Positions 44,956 through 55,141 of a stretch of 64,000 bases of DNA are shown here, piece by piece (the first letter of the stretch is position 1; every line of letters starts with the position of its first letter). The notes beneath the pieces were generated by a model. It was not told the DNA's origin. It saw nothing but the letters and a program-made list of their open reading frames with translations, and did not search any database. The stretch covers positions 2,417,001 through 2,481,000 of the forward strand of contig NZ_CP161920.1 in NCBI RefSeq assembly GCF_040819555.1, given 5' to 3'. The DNA is from Nitratireductor sp. GISD-1A_MAKvit (lineage in GTDB: Bacteria > Pseudomonadota > Alphaproteobacteria > Rhizobiales > Rhizobiaceae). Position numbers and translations under genes: made by a program.

Positions 44956-45884
44956 AAATGCGTCTCTGGAAGTGGAGTGCCGCTCTCGCCGTTTCATTAA
45001 GCCTGCATGCGGGCGCAACGGCCTATGTCATGCAGCGAACGTCAAGCGTGGAAATCGCCGGAGGCGGCAGCACCGAGATTGCGATTGCCGGCAATGCGTT
45101 TGCAGAAATGGTCGCGGCCGGTGAAGCGACCGACGAGATCCAGCCGGAAATCGAACCAGAGGCAGAGCCGCTTCAGCCGGAAACGGCGCATGAAGTGACG
45201 CCGCAAACGCCGGTTGAGTCGGCAGCACCCGTCCCCGTCGAAACCCTGCCCGAGAACACCACGCCTTCTGTCATTGAACCGGAGCAGCCAACAGTCGAAA
45301 CCGCACGGGTGGAGACGCCACAAACCGTGGAGCCGGTCGAGAACGCGCAGGTCGTCACCGCACTCGCCGAAGCACCGATACCGACACCACGCCCCGCCTA
45401 CACACCGCCGCCCAGGCCAAAGGTTCAAAAAACGAAGCAAAGCCGCAAGGCCAGGGCTTCGCCACCCAAAAAACGCAGCGCCGGCTCGCGTGGAAACGAC
45501 AGAAAGGACGCCCGCCGCGGTACGGCTTCCGGCAAGAAGAAGGCCAGCCAGGCCTCCAAGGGCAAAAAGGTGGCGCGAGCATCGAAGAGCGGAAATGCCC
45601 GCGTTTCCAACTATCCCGGCAAGGTGGTGTCCAAGCTCAGACGCTCGCTGCGCTATCCGCGCGCTGCAAAGCGCCAGCGGCTCAAAGGCGAGGTTCGCGT
45701 GCGTTTCACCGTCGCCCGCAACGGCTCGGTGAGCGGCATTCGCATCGTGCGCAGCTCCGGCTCGAAAATCCTCGACCAGGCCGCACTCGATACGGTTCGC
45801 CGCGCCGCCCCCTTCCCCCGGATCCCGAAGGAAGCCGGGCGCGCGAGCTGGGGGTTCACCGTGCCGCTGGCGTTCCGCCGCTGA
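44952..45884 (+). CDS. tonB: TonB energy transducer
   Basis: Protein of 310 residues. A single N-terminal helix (WSAALAVSLSLHAGATAYVM, with the conserved Ser/His) is followed by a long acidic, Pro/Glu-rich spacer and a basic Lys/Arg/Ser stretch. The C-terminal TonB domain has LRYPRAAKRQRLKGEVRVRFTVARNGSVSGIRIVRSSGSKILDQAALDTVRRAAPFPRIP. Completes the dedicated energy-transfer set for the haem receptor. Convergent with putA, 4 bases apart. Confidence 0.92.
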   Translation: MKMRLWKWSAALAVSLSLHAGATAYVMQRTSSVEIAGGGSTEIAIAGNAFAEMVAAGEATDEIQPEIEPEAEPLQPETAHEVTPQTPVESAAPVPVETLPENTTPSVIEPEQPTVETARVETPQTVEPVENAQVVTALAEAPIPTPRPAYTPPPRPKVQKTKQSRKARASPPKKRSAGSRGNDRKDARRGTASGKKKASQASKGKKVARASKSGNARVSNYPGKVVSKLRRSLRYPRAAKRQRLKGEVRVRFTVARNGSVSGIRIVRSSGSKILDQAALDTVRRAAPFPRIPKEAGRASWGFTVPLAFRR

Positions 45885-45888
45885 CGTC

Positions 45889-48800
45889 CTAAACCGAGGC
45901 CAGCAGGCTCGCATTGCCCCCGGCAGCTGTGGTGTCGACACAGATGGCCCGTTCATGAACGAAAGCCGCCGGATAGACTGGCTCCACGATCAGTGGAACG
46001 ATTGCACCGTCACGCCCGGCAAGCCTACGGCGCAGTTCGCCCAGCCATTCGCTGGCGCCGCAGGCCGCCACCAGATCCAGCGACAGGCTGCCAAGCGCCT
46101 TTGGATCCACCGTCCCGTCAACAGCTTCAAGCGGGAGCTCCTGCCCCAGAAGCGGCTTGAGGACAGACCGCGCCTGCGGATGCACCGCGAGCACCGAATT
46201 GCCGCTGGCAAGAGCCTGAACGGCCTGGGCCAGCAGCGTTTCCGCATCCGCGCCCAGGCAGAGTGCGCGACCGCGCGGCAGAAGCATGAGCGAATTGGCC
46301 TCGCCCGTCGGTCCGGGCAGATCGATGGGGCCCTGATCTAGCGCTGCAGCCGCTGCAACGGCGGGTCCGGCCTGGCCTCTCAGCAGTTTGCGCAACACCG
46401 GCAAACGGTCGGTTCGTGCCAGCCATTTCCCGTCAATTGCGGGCATCCTGCCTTCAAGGTCGCCTGCTGAATGCACCTGCCCCGTTGGGCGTTGCCCGCC
46501 CGCCATGCCACTACGGCGGAAACGGCGCAGATAGTGCGGGCCGCCGGCCTTGGGGCCGGTTCCCGAAAGCCCTTCGCCGCCGAAGGGCTGGGATCCCACA
46601 ACGGCACCGATCTGGTTGCGGTTGACGTAGATATTGCCCGCATGCACCTGGTCCACCACATGCTGCGCGCGCCCATCGATGCGCGTATGCAGACCGAAGG
46701 TCAGGCCATACCCCATTGAATTGACGTCCGCGATTACCCTGTCGATCTCGTCGGCCTCAAACGTCGCCACATGCAGGACCGGGCCGAAAATCTCGCGCTC
46801 AAGCTCCCTGATGCCTGCGACCTTGAAGGCAGCCGGCGCCACGTAGCGTCCATCCTCGGGCACATCGAGCGCCTCGATCAACCGCCCCTGCCCGGTCAGG
46901 TTCAGCGCATAATCGGCGATGTTTTCACGCGCTTCATCGTCGATCACCGGGCCAACATCGGTCGACACATCCCACGGATCCCCGATCCGCAGCGCCTGCA
47001 TCGCCCCTTTCAACATGTCCACCACGCGCTTTTCCACGTCCTTCTGGACATAGAGCATGCGCAGGGCCGAACAGCGCTGCCCCGCGCTCTGGAAGGAGGA
47101 AGCCACGATGTCGCGCACCGCCTGCTCGGGAAGTGCGGTGGAATCGACGATCATCGCGTTCAGCCCGCCCGTCTCTGCAATCAGCATGGCATCGGGGCCC
47201 GCATTCCCCGCCAGTTGCCTTTCAATGAGGCGGGCGACTTCCGTCGACCCGGTGAAACACACGCCGGCAATTCTCGGGTCCGCCGTCAGGGGCCCGCCTA
47301 TCGTGGGGCCATCGCCGGGAAGAAGATGAAGCACGTCTGCGGGGATTCCCGCCTCATGCATCATCGCGACCGCACGGGCCGCGATCAGCGGGGTCTGTTC
47401 CGCCGGCTTGGCGACAACGGCATTCCCCGTCACGAGGGCAGCCGCGATCTGGCCGGTGAAGATCGCCAGCGGAAAGTTCCATGGCGAGATACACACGATC
47501 ACGCCACGCGCCTGCGTGTCCCTTTCGCAAAACTCCGCCTGCCCGGCGTAATAGCGAAGGAAATCCACCGCCTCGCGCACTTCCGCGATCCCGTCTGCAA
47601 GCGATTTGCCGGCCTCACGGGTGGCAAGCGCGAAAAACTCCGCCGCGTGCGCCTCGTAGAGATCGGCAATGCGGCGCAGGATGTCCGCACGTTCGCTCAC
47701 GGGTCTTCCCGCCCAGCCGGCCTGTGCCCCAAGCGCAATGCCGATTGCCGCCTCTGCCTGTTCACGCGTAGCATCGCGCACCGTTCCAACGGTCTCCGTC
47801 AGTCGTGCCGGATTGGTCACTTTGCGTGGTTTTCCGTTCCCCTTTGCCGGCGTGACGGGGTGTGCTTCCCATTCATGCGGCGCGGCGAAGGCTGCACGGG
47901 ACGCGTCCAGTTCGGCCATGGTCACCGGGTCCGTCACATCCCAGCCTCTGGCATTCCTGCGTGCAGCCCCGAAAATATCTGAGGGACGGATGATGGCCGG
48001 GTTCACCGCCGTTTCTTTTTCCTCAAGCGCGGAAAACGGGTCGGCAGCGATTTCCTTCGCACTCACCTCTTCGTCCACGATCTGATGCACGAACGAGGAA
48101 TTCGCGCCGTTTTCCAGAAGCCGCCGCACCAGATAGGCCAGCAGGTCCTGATGTGCGCCAACAGGCGCGTAGATCCTGCAGCGCGTGTTCTCGCGCTTGC
48201 GCACGGTCTCGTGCAGCGCTTCTCCCATGCCGTGCAGACGCTGAAACTCGAACAGGGACTTGTCGGGTGCCATGGCAAGGATTGCCGCCGCGGTATGGGC
48301 GTTGTGCGTGGCAAACTGCGGATAGATCCGGTCCGTCATGTTCAGAAGCTTTCGCGCACAGGCGATGTAGCTCACATCGGTGTTGACCTTGCGTGTAAAC
48401 ACCGGGAAACCGTCAAGCCCGAGCACCTGCGCGCGTTTGATCTCAGTATCCCAGTAAGCGCCTTTCACCAGCCGCACCATGATGCGCCGGTCAAGTCGTT
48501 GCGCCAGTTCATAGAGCCAGTCGAGCACGAAGGGCGCACGCGGACCATAGGCCTGCACCACAACGCCGAAACCATCCCAGCCCGAAAGGTCCGGGCTGGA
48601 AAGCACCGCTTCGATCACATCCAGCGAAAGATCCAGCCGGTCGGCTTCTTCCGCATCGATATTGAGGCCCATTCGGGCATCTCGGGCGGCCATTGCCAGC
48701 GCGGTCAGGCGCTCGATCATCACCGGCAGCATGTGCTCCCTGTGGGTTGCCTCATAGCGCGGATGAAGCGCCGATAGCTTCACCGAGATACCCGGATTGG

Positions 48801-49503
48801 CACGGATGTCGTCGCGCTTTGCATGGCGCTTCAATGCGGCAATGGCATCCCCATAGGCCTTGTGGTAGCGCAGTGCGTCCTGCTCCGTGCGCGCGGCCTC
48901 GCCCAGCATGTCATAGGAATAGGTGTAGCCCTTTTCTTCCATCGACCTGCCGCGCCGGATTGCTTCCTCGATGGTGCGTCCAAGCACGAACTGCTCGCCC
49001 ATCTCGCGCATGGCGCGAGATACCGCGTGGCGGATCACGGGCTCGCCCATGCGCCGGACAAGCCCGCGCAGCGTCTTTTCGACCCCGTCTCCTTCGTCGT
49101 CGAGAACCCGCCCTGTCAGCATCAGCGCCCAGGTCGACGCATTGACGAAGATCGAGGCGGATTCGCCCGAATGCGTGGACCAGTCATGCGGTGCGATCTT
49201 GTCGCGGATCAGGTCGTCCATCGTTTCGGAATCCGGCACACGCAACAGCGCTTCTGCCAGGCACATCAGGGCAACGCCCTCCTGCGTTGACAGACCATAT
49301 TCTGAAAGGAAGGCTTCCATCAGATGCGTATCGCCCGATGCCCTGACGGCGCGCACCAGTTCGGCCGCGTCGGAAGAGATGCTGCGTCGATCGTCTGGGT
49401 TGAGATCCGCAAGCCTTGCAAGTCGCTGCAATGCCGCGCCCTCATCGGCCAGATAGTGGGCGCGCATCTCCTGTCGCAACTTTTCCTGCTTCTTGATTCG
49501 CAT
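45889..49503 (-). CDS. putA: Bifunctional proline dehydrogenase / delta-1-pyrroline-5-carboxylate dehydrogenase PutA
   Basis: Enzyme of 1204 residues that oxidises proline to glutamate. The FAD-binding proline dehydrogenase barrel has VRLVKGAYWDTEIKRAQVLGLDGFPVFTRKVNTD and LRYHKAYGDAIAAL. The P5C dehydrogenase half has ISPWNFPLAIFTGQIAAAL, FTGSTEVARLI, ETGGLNAMIVDSTAL and the catalytic Cys in QSAGQRCSALRML. A C-terminal substrate-channelling region is present. There is no N-terminal ribbon-helix-helix domain, so it cannot repress its own gene; the divergent putR does the regulation. ATG 49503 with GAGGT upstream. Confidence 0.94.
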   Translation of the reverse strand: MRIKKQEKLRQEMRAHYLADEGAALQRLARLADLNPDDRRSISSDAAELVRAVRASGDTHLMEAFLSEYGLSTQEGVALMCLAEALLRVPDSETMDDLIRDKIAPHDWSTHSGESASIFVNASTWALMLTGRVLDDEGDGVEKTLRGLVRRMGEPVIRHAVSRAMREMGEQFVLGRTIEEAIRRGRSMEEKGYTYSYDMLGEAARTEQDALRYHKAYGDAIAALKRHAKRDDIRANPGISVKLSALHPRYEATHREHMLPVMIERLTALAMAARDARMGLNIDAEEADRLDLSLDVIEAVLSSPDLSGWDGFGVVVQAYGPRAPFVLDWLYELAQRLDRRIMVRLVKGAYWDTEIKRAQVLGLDGFPVFTRKVNTDVSYIACARKLLNMTDRIYPQFATHNAHTAAAILAMAPDKSLFEFQRLHGMGEALHETVRKRENTRCRIYAPVGAHQDLLAYLVRRLLENGANSSFVHQIVDEEVSAKEIAADPFSALEEKETAVNPAIIRPSDIFGAARRNARGWDVTDPVTMAELDASRAAFAAPHEWEAHPVTPAKGNGKPRKVTNPARLTETVGTVRDATREQAEAAIGIALGAQAGWAGRPVSERADILRRIADLYEAHAAEFFALATREAGKSLADGIAEVREAVDFLRYYAGQAEFCERDTQARGVIVCISPWNFPLAIFTGQIAAALVTGNAVVAKPAEQTPLIAARAVAMMHEAGIPADVLHLLPGDGPTIGGPLTADPRIAGVCFTGSTEVARLIERQLAGNAGPDAMLIAETGGLNAMIVDSTALPEQAVRDIVASSFQSAGQRCSALRMLYVQKDVEKRVVDMLKGAMQALRIGDPWDVSTDVGPVIDDEARENIADYALNLTGQGRLIEALDVPEDGRYVAPAAFKVAGIRELEREIFGPVLHVATFEADEIDRVIADVNSMGYGLTFGLHTRIDGRAQHVVDQVHAGNIYVNRNQIGAVVGSQPFGGEGLSGTGPKAGGPHYLRRFRRSGMAGGQRPTGQVHSAGDLEGRMPAIDGKWLARTDRLPVLRKLLRGQAGPAVAAAAALDQGPIDLPGPTGEANSLMLLPRGRALCLGADAETLLAQAVQALASGNSVLAVHPQARSVLKPLLGQELPLEAVDGTVDPKALGSLSLDLVAACGASEWLGELRRRLAGRDGAIVPLIVEPVYPAAFVHERAICVDTTAAGGNASLLASV

Positions 49504-49664
49504 AACGACCTCGGAATTGAATAGGAGCCACGCGGTACGCCCGGCACCGCTTCTTGGCAAATCATAGCACACCGAAAATGCTCAATCGGGCTATTCTCTT
49601 GCGCAAGCTGGTGCATTTGGACTATTTTTGGCGAACAGAAATTCCATTATAAGATGAAATCGAC

Positions 49665-50117
49665 ATGCAGTCAGAACGAGTAGACCGGATAGACCGCAAC
49701 ATTCTGGACGCCCTGACCGGGGACGGGCGTCTGTCCATTGCGGAGCTGGCCCGCCGGGTGGGGCTTTCCAAGACGCCGGTGCAGGCCCGACTGCGCCGCC
49801 TCGAAAAGGAAGGCTACATTCGCGGCTACTCCGCCATCATCGATCGCGCGCGTATCGGTGAGGGTCATATCGCCTTCGTTCAGGTAGAGCTTGAAGACAC
49901 ACGCTCTTCAGCTCTTGCAGCCTTCAACAAGGCCGTTCTTGCCGTTCCGGAGATCGAGCAGTGCCACATGACGGCGGCGGGGTTCGATTATCTTCTCAAG
50001 GTCCGCACGCGCGACATCACGAGCTATCGCAAGGTGCTGGGAGAACGCATCTCCGCCCTCCCCCACGTGGCGCGCACCTCCACCTTCGTGACCATGGAAA
50101 CCGTCAAGGACCGCTAG
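49665..50117 (+). CDS. putR: Lrp/AsnC-family proline utilisation regulator PutR
   Basis: Regulator of 150 residues: HTH (DRIDRNILDALTGDGRLSIAELARRVGLSKTPVQARLRRLEKEGYIRGY) with the LSKTPVQARLRRLE helix typical of PutR, and a RAM domain (GHIAFVQVELEDTR, EIEQCHMTAAGFDYLLKVRTRDI). Divergent from putA across 161 bases; in alphaproteobacteria PutR activates putA in response to proline. Its end overlaps the convergent cytochrome c peroxidase gene by 14 bases. Confidence 0.93.
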   Translation: MQSERVDRIDRNILDALTGDGRLSIAELARRVGLSKTPVQARLRRLEKEGYIRGYSAIIDRARIGEGHIAFVQVELEDTRSSALAAFNKAVLAVPEIEQCHMTAAGFDYLLKVRTRDITSYRKVLGERISALPHVARTSTFVTMETVKDR

Positions 50118-51330
50118 CGGCATCCGCGTCGAGGGTTTTCAGAAACGCGATCAGCGCACGGCGCCCGCGCTCGGTGAAAACGACACCCCGGATTTCGCTG
50201 TTGCCGCCAGGCGCTTCGGGCGCACTGCTGTAATGCGTGACCACGTCATCCAGCGTGGCGATCTGGCCTGCATGCATATAGGGCGGGCGCGAGGCCACAC
50301 CGCGCAGAGAGGGGGTCTTGTAGGCACGTTCCATTGCCGTCACGTCGCGCCGCATGAAACGCAGTGCCGTGCAGGCATCCGGGCGCGCATCGCTGTATGG
50401 GCCAAGGCAGTTGAAAGGGTCGGCTTCCACCTGCGCCATCCCGCTCGCCCGTCCCCTGTCTTCCGCCACGCCGTCGGCCTGCGGCACGCCCGTGTTGTGA
50501 AAATGATCATCCGTGAAGCGCGGGCCATTGTGGCATTCGAGGCAATTGGCCTTGCCAATGAAAAGCCTCAGGCCCTCCAGCTCAAGATCCGTGAACGCTG
50601 CATCCCCGGTGGGCTCGTTGCCTTCCAGAAGCGCTTTTGCAAAACGGTCGAAGCGGGTTTCGTCTGGTGAAAGCCTTCGCTCGAAGGCGGCAATCGCCTT
50701 GCCGATATTCGCAAACACCCGGTTCACCGCGTCCCGATCTTGCGGCCGCATGTCGTACCAGGCCGCCCTCTCGGCTTCGTTGCCGAGCGGGCCGGCATTT
50801 TCCGGCAGGGCCCCAAACGCCGGCAATGGGCCGAAAATCCGCTCATAGACATCCCGATGTTCGGTCGCGACATAGCGCGCGATGGCAGCCCGGTTTCCGG
50901 CATGCTCGTGCGGATCCTCCAGCGGGGTCAGGGCCTGCGCCCAGAGACTGTCGCGGCGTCCGTCCCAGAATTGCCAGACATTCCACCCCACTCCGGCCAG
51001 CGGCATGGTTCGGCGGCTTGTCTGCCCTACACCGACACCGCGCGGCAGACCGTCCTGAAACTGCTTTTCGGGAACATGGCAGGTGGCGCAGGCCACATCC
51101 GCATTGCCGCTCAGCCCCGTATCGAAGAACAGGCGTTCACCCAGTGCAGCCGCTTCCGGATCGTCCGCAAAGCGGTTTCCCGGGGATGCCGGCAGCGCGC
51201 CCAATGCATCGATGGAAAGAGAAGCGATCTTTGCCTTTTCGTCATCGCTCAAAGGCGCCGGATCGCAGCCCTGGAGCGCAGGCAGAACCGCAAGCGCGCC
51301 AGCCAGCAGAAGAAGGCGCGCGGGTCTCAT
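50104..51330 (-). CDS. Dihaem cytochrome c peroxidase / MauG-family lipoprotein
   Basis: Protein of 408 residues with a lipobox (LQGC), so probably membrane-anchored on the periplasmic side. Two haem c sites: CATCH and CLECH. The segment LGERLFFDTGLSGNADVACATCHVPEKQFQDG and MHAGQIATLDDVVTHY are typical of the CcpA/MauG family. ATG 51330 follows the FixH-like gene by one base. Reduces peroxide or modifies a partner protein; which one is not clear. Confidence 0.86.
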   Translation of the reverse strand: MRPARLLLLAGALAVLPALQGCDPAPLSDDEKAKIASLSIDALGALPASPGNRFADDPEAAALGERLFFDTGLSGNADVACATCHVPEKQFQDGLPRGVGVGQTSRRTMPLAGVGWNVWQFWDGRRDSLWAQALTPLEDPHEHAGNRAAIARYVATEHRDVYERIFGPLPAFGALPENAGPLGNEAERAAWYDMRPQDRDAVNRVFANIGKAIAAFERRLSPDETRFDRFAKALLEGNEPTGDAAFTDLELEGLRLFIGKANCLECHNGPRFTDDHFHNTGVPQADGVAEDRGRASGMAQVEADPFNCLGPYSDARPDACTALRFMRRDVTAMERAYKTPSLRGVASRPPYMHAGQIATLDDVVTHYSSAPEAPGGNSEIRGVVFTERGRRALIAFLKTLDADAASGP

Positions 51331-51331
51331 G

Positions 51332-51787
51332 TCAAAGATCCAGATTGAAAACCGCTTCGTCCAGTCCGGGTTCGGCATCCAGCCCGATGCGGATTTCCCA
51401 GTGCCCGCCCATGTTGAAACGCATGCCCTCGACACGGTAGTGCCCTTCGCCAAGGTTTTCGGTCATCTGCGGGCTTGTGGGCAGGCCGTGGCCGTGAGCG
51501 GGCATTCCGCCATCGATGGAGATTCGTGCATCCGTTACCGGCTCGCCATCCGGCGTCGTGACAGTCAACACCCATTCATGGGTTTCGTTGACCGGAACCG
51601 GCTGGCTCTCGGTTTCGAACATGACCTGATAAAGCCCCTCGCCACTGACGGTGTTGTAGGCGATGTCGATCCCGTCGGGCGGCGGGGCGATGAGCCGGAA
51701 CGCGGCATAAAGGGCAATCACCCCAACCAGCAGCCCGATACCGATCAAGACGATTGGTTTTCCTTTGCCTTTGCGCTGTGTGGCCAT
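51332..51787 (-). CDS. FixH/YtkA-like membrane protein
   Basis: Protein of 151 residues: one N-terminal helix (PIVLIGIGLLVGVIALYAAF) and a periplasmic immunoglobulin-like YtkA domain (HEWVLTVTTPDGEPVTDARISIDGGMPAHGHGLPTSPQMTENLGEGHYRVEGMRFNMGGHWEIRI) with Met and His residues suited to copper. ATG 51787 with GGAGGGAGA upstream. Co-transcribed with the dihaem peroxidase; may help in copper or haem maturation. Confidence 0.8.
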   Translation of the reverse strand: MATQRKGKGKPIVLIGIGLLVGVIALYAAFRLIAPPPDGIDIAYNTVSGEGLYQVMFETESQPVPVNETHEWVLTVTTPDGEPVTDARISIDGGMPAHGHGLPTSPQMTENLGEGHYRVEGMRFNMGGHWEIRIGLDAEPGLDEAVFNLDL

Positions 51788-51876
51788 GGTCTCCCTCCGA
51801 CTCGCCCTGCCCCAATCTAGCCCGCTCCCGGGCATCGATGCCATAGCCGTGATCCGCCTCGAACGTCAAAGCACGG

Positions 51877-53334
51877 CTAAAGGCCGAGACCGCCGATGCA
51901 GACATATTTGGTGTCGAGATAATCCTCCACGCCCTGATGGCCGCCCTCCTTGCCAAGGCCCGATTCCTTCAGCCCGCCAAAAGGTGCTTCGACCGTGGTG
52001 ATGATCCCCTCATTGACGCCCACCAGGCCGTATTTCAGCCCTTCCATCACACGGAAGGCGCGGCCCAGATCGCCAGTGTAGAAGTAGCATGCAAGCCCGA
52101 AGGCCGTGTCGTTTGCAAGCCTGATCGCCTCCTCTTCCGTCTCGAAGCGGAAAACCGGGGCAACAGGCCCGAAAATCTCTTCTTCCATGAAGCGCATATC
52201 GGTCGTGGCATTCGCGATCACGGTCGGCTGGAAGAACGAACCACCCAGTTCGTGCCGGCCACCCCCGGCGGTCACCCTGGCGCCCTTGTCGGTCGCGTCG
52301 GCGATCAGCTCCTCCACCTTTTCCACGGCATTCATATCGATCAGCGGGCCCTGCTGGGTGCCTTCTTCAAGGCCGGGTCCCACGTTCAGTTTCCGGGCGG
52401 CGGCAGAAAGCTTCTCCACGAACCGGTCATGAATGCCGGCCTGCACGAAAAATCGGTTGGTGCAGACACAGGTCTGGCCCGAATTGCGGTACTTTGCAGC
52501 GATTGCGCCCTCCACGGCCCGGTCGATGTCCGCGTCGTCAAAAACCAGAAACGGCGCATTGCCGCCCAGTTCCATGGAAACCTTCTTCACCGTTCCCGCG
52601 GTCTTCTCGATCAGCGTCTTGCCCACTTCCGTGGAGCCGGTGAAGGTGATTTTTCTCACCAGCGGGTTTTCGCAAAGTTCGTCGCCGATTTCGGAGGCCG
52701 AACCGGTGACGATGTTGACCACACCGTCAGGAAAACCCGCCTCCTCGCACAAAACGCCCCAGGCAAGGCCCGAATAGGGCGTCTGCGAAGCCGGTTTGGC
52801 CACGGCGGTACAGCCGGTCGCCAGCGCCGGCCCAAGCTTGCGGGCGAGCATGGACGAGGGAAAGTTCCACGGCGTGATCGCGCCGATCACACCGACAGGT
52901 TCCTTGGTAACGAGAATGCGCCTGTCGGCCCAGGGCGAGGGAACGACTTCGCCGTAAACCCGGCGCCCCTCTTCCGCAAACCACAGGATATAGGCCGCCG
53001 ATATGCCCACCTCGCCGCGCGCCTCCGCCAGCGGTTTGCCCTGCTCCATCACCAGAAGTTCGGCCAGCGTGTCCTGATTGTCCATGATCGCGTCATGCAG
53101 CTTGCGCATGAGCTTTGCGCGATGGTCGGCGGAGGTTTTCTTCCAGGAATGGAATGCGGCCTCGGCCGCTTCGATGGCGCGGCGCGTTTCGGCCCGGCCC
53201 GAGCGCGGGACAGTGCCGATTGTCCGGCCGTCTGCCGGGTTGACCACATCGATGGTCTGGCCCGAATCCGCATTCACCCAGGCGCCCCCGATAAAATTGG
53301 CCTCGCGCTTGAAGTGACTGATCTTGTGAAGCAT
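51877..53334 (-). CDS. gabD: NAD(P)-dependent succinate-semialdehyde dehydrogenase
   Basis: Aldehyde dehydrogenase of 485 residues: ITPWNFPSSMLARKLGPALATGCTAVAKPASQTPYSGLA with the coenzyme Lys present, FTGSTEVGKTLIEK, MELGGNAPFLVFDDAD (Glu), NSGQTCVCTNRF (Cys, with the extra Cys two residues on of SSADH) and PFGGLKESGLGKEGG. ATG 53334 with AGGAGA upstream. Alone in its transcription unit. Converts succinate semialdehyde to succinate. Confidence 0.88.
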   Translation of the reverse strand: MLHKISHFKREANFIGGAWVNADSGQTIDVVNPADGRTIGTVPRSGRAETRRAIEAAEAAFHSWKKTSADHRAKLMRKLHDAIMDNQDTLAELLVMEQGKPLAEARGEVGISAAYILWFAEEGRRVYGEVVPSPWADRRILVTKEPVGVIGAITPWNFPSSMLARKLGPALATGCTAVAKPASQTPYSGLAWGVLCEEAGFPDGVVNIVTGSASEIGDELCENPLVRKITFTGSTEVGKTLIEKTAGTVKKVSMELGGNAPFLVFDDADIDRAVEGAIAAKYRNSGQTCVCTNRFFVQAGIHDRFVEKLSAAARKLNVGPGLEEGTQQGPLIDMNAVEKVEELIADATDKGARVTAGGGRHELGGSFFQPTVIANATTDMRFMEEEIFGPVAPVFRFETEEEAIRLANDTAFGLACYFYTGDLGRAFRVMEGLKYGLVGVNEGIITTVEAPFGGLKESGLGKEGGHQGVEDYLDTKYVCIGGLGL

Positions 53335-53401
53335 CCGTCTTCTCCTGTGTCTGCGCGGCACCGTATCGCCCCAGGCTGGTCCGGCTAGTGTCTGTCCCGC
53401 C

Positions 53402-54343
53402 TCATTGATAGATCCAGTGAAGCACCGAAAGCCAGAACGCCGTCGTGAACACCGCCAGTGCCGTGGCTATGGTCATCGCATTGGAGGCGAGCGCCTGCCC
53501 GGTGCCAAACCGTGAGGCAATCAGATACGGGTTCACACCCGAAGGAAGTGCCGCCGCGGCAACCGCAATCTGTGCGCTATAGACCGGAAGCCCGATCACC
53601 AGCGCACCAGCAAGGGCAACGGCAGGCATCAGGAAAAGTTTCAGCACGGCGATCACGACCGCCGGGCGCACGTCGCCCGAAATGCCGAATTTGCGCAGGC
53701 CGAGCCCCATGGCAAACAGCGCAACCGGTCCGGCAACATTGGCCAGCGCGTCGACGAACCGTGTGCCCAGCGATGGCATCTCAAGCCCGGTGAAGCGCCA
53801 TAGAAGTCCGGCGAGAATGCCGATGATCAGCGGGTTGGAGAAAAGCCGGGTCAAAAACTCCCTGACGATGGTCAAGGACGCACCTCCCTTCCGCCCGACA
53901 AGCGCGAACAGAAGGATCGACATGCCCATCATGATGGGCAGGTGAACCGATATGATCAGCGACAGGACCTCAAAGCCCCTGCGCCCGAACACACCGAGCA
54001 TGAACGGGATCCCAAGCAGAACGAGGTTGGAAAACCCTGTCGAAAGGCCGGCCACGACGCCGACCCGTGCATCCCGTCCGAAAAACCGCACGATGGTGAA
54101 GTGGCCCACCACCCAGGCCACCGCAACCGCGCTGAAATAGGTGCACCAGAGCGCCCAGGGAAGACTGTCGCCGAATTCGGCGCCCGCCATGGTGCGGAAC
54201 AGCAGCAGCGGGACCGCGATGGTTACTGCAAACTCGCTCAGCGCATCGCCCGTCTGCACTTTCAACAGGCCGCTCCACCCGGCAAGGTAGCCGAATGCGA
54301 CAAGTCCAAAAACGAAGGAGACGGTTTCGACGAGCGGCGACAT
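53402..54343 (-). CDS. AEC-family transporter
   Basis: Auxin-efflux-carrier-type protein of 313 residues with about ten helices. The N-terminal half has GYLAGWSGLLKVQTGDALSEFAVTIAVPLLLFRTMA, the C-terminal half has NVAGPVALFAMGLGLR and LIASRFGTGQALASNAMTIATALAVFTTAFWLSVL. Family members move organic anions such as malonate or malate. Substrate unknown. Divergent from the histidine phosphatase gene. Confidence 0.87.
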   Translation of the reverse strand: MSPLVETVSFVFGLVAFGYLAGWSGLLKVQTGDALSEFAVTIAVPLLLFRTMAGAEFGDSLPWALWCTYFSAVAVAWVVGHFTIVRFFGRDARVGVVAGLSTGFSNLVLLGIPFMLGVFGRRGFEVLSLIISVHLPIMMGMSILLFALVGRKGGASLTIVREFLTRLFSNPLIIGILAGLLWRFTGLEMPSLGTRFVDALANVAGPVALFAMGLGLRKFGISGDVRPAVVIAVLKLFLMPAVALAGALVIGLPVYSAQIAVAAAALPSGVNPYLIASRFGTGQALASNAMTIATALAVFTTAFWLSVLHWIYQ

Positions 54344-54476
54344 GATTCCTGTTTAGCCGCAATCGGTTGCCAAGGGAAACCATCCGGCGTTCAAATGCAC
54401 GCGCCGCCGCACAAGCCGGCTTTCAAGAATGCCCCCCGTGCCTATATGCTAGGAAGAATAGTTTGAGGATTGCCCC

Positions 54477-55034
54477 ATGTTTCGCCTGCTTTTCGCCATT
54501 GCCCTTCTGTTCACCGTCAGCGCCCCGCCAGCCAACGCCACGGAAGCCGGCTGGGCGCTGCTGCGCAATGGCGGTCAGGTCGTGCTCATGCGGCATGCGA
54601 TCGCGCCCGGCAGCGGCGATCCGGCCAATTTCGACATCGAGAAATGCGGCACCCAGCGCAATCTTTCCGAGCGCGGCCGCCTGCAGGCCCGTCGCATCGG
54701 CGCCCTCGTTCAGGCCCGCGCAGCCCCGGTCGAAAGGGTGCTCGCCAGCCGCTATTGCCGCACGCTCGACACCGCCACCCAGGCCTTTGGCTCCGGGCCG
54801 GTGGAAGCGTTTCCCGCGCTCGATCTGCCGTCTGACGAGAGCGCCATGGAAAAGCAGAAAGCGGTCATTCTGGACCGAATCAACGAATACACCGGTTCGG
54901 GAAACCTGTTCCTGATCACCCATCTTGAAGTGATCGAGGCTCTGATTGGCGCTCCGGCGCGAGAGGGTGAAGCCGTCATTCTGTCGCGCGGAGGCGATAC
55001 TCTTGCAGCAGCCGCACGCATCAAATTCAACTGA
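54477..55034 (+). CDS. Secreted histidine phosphatase (SixA/phosphoglycerate-mutase-like)
   Basis: Protein of 185 residues: signal peptide ending PPANATE, then the LMRHAIAP catalytic RHG-type motif, [15 protein letters not shown] and the second His in [15 protein letters not shown] 54477 near GAGGATT. A periplasmic acid phosphatase-like enzyme of the histidine phosphatase superfamily. It precedes the acpXL operon but is separated by 107 bases with its own likely promoter. Confidence 0.85.
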   Translation: MFRLLFAIALLFTVSAPPANATEAGWALLRNGGQVVLMRHAIAPGSGDPANFDIEKCGTQRNLSERGRLQARRIGALVQARAAPVERVLASRYCRTLDTATQAFGSGPVEAFPALDLPSDESAMEKQKAVILDRINEYTGSGNLFLITHLEVIEALIGAPAREGEAVILSRGGDTLAAAARIKFN

Positions 55035-55141
55035 TCGCGGCATCAGCTGTGCCTATAACCCCTTTTCCTGCAGACAAAAACCGACTAGAGACCCCACGAT
55101 CATCCTATTGTAAGAGAATCTCCCCAGACCGAGGGCTGCAC

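Noticed and set aside
49504..49664. PutR operator in the putA/putR gap
   Set aside because: The region is AT-rich and surely regulatory, but I could not identify a convincing dyad that stands out from the background.
51937..53388. 483-codon plus-strand frame opposite gabD
   Set aside because: Antisense to a complete aldehyde dehydrogenase with all catalytic motifs.
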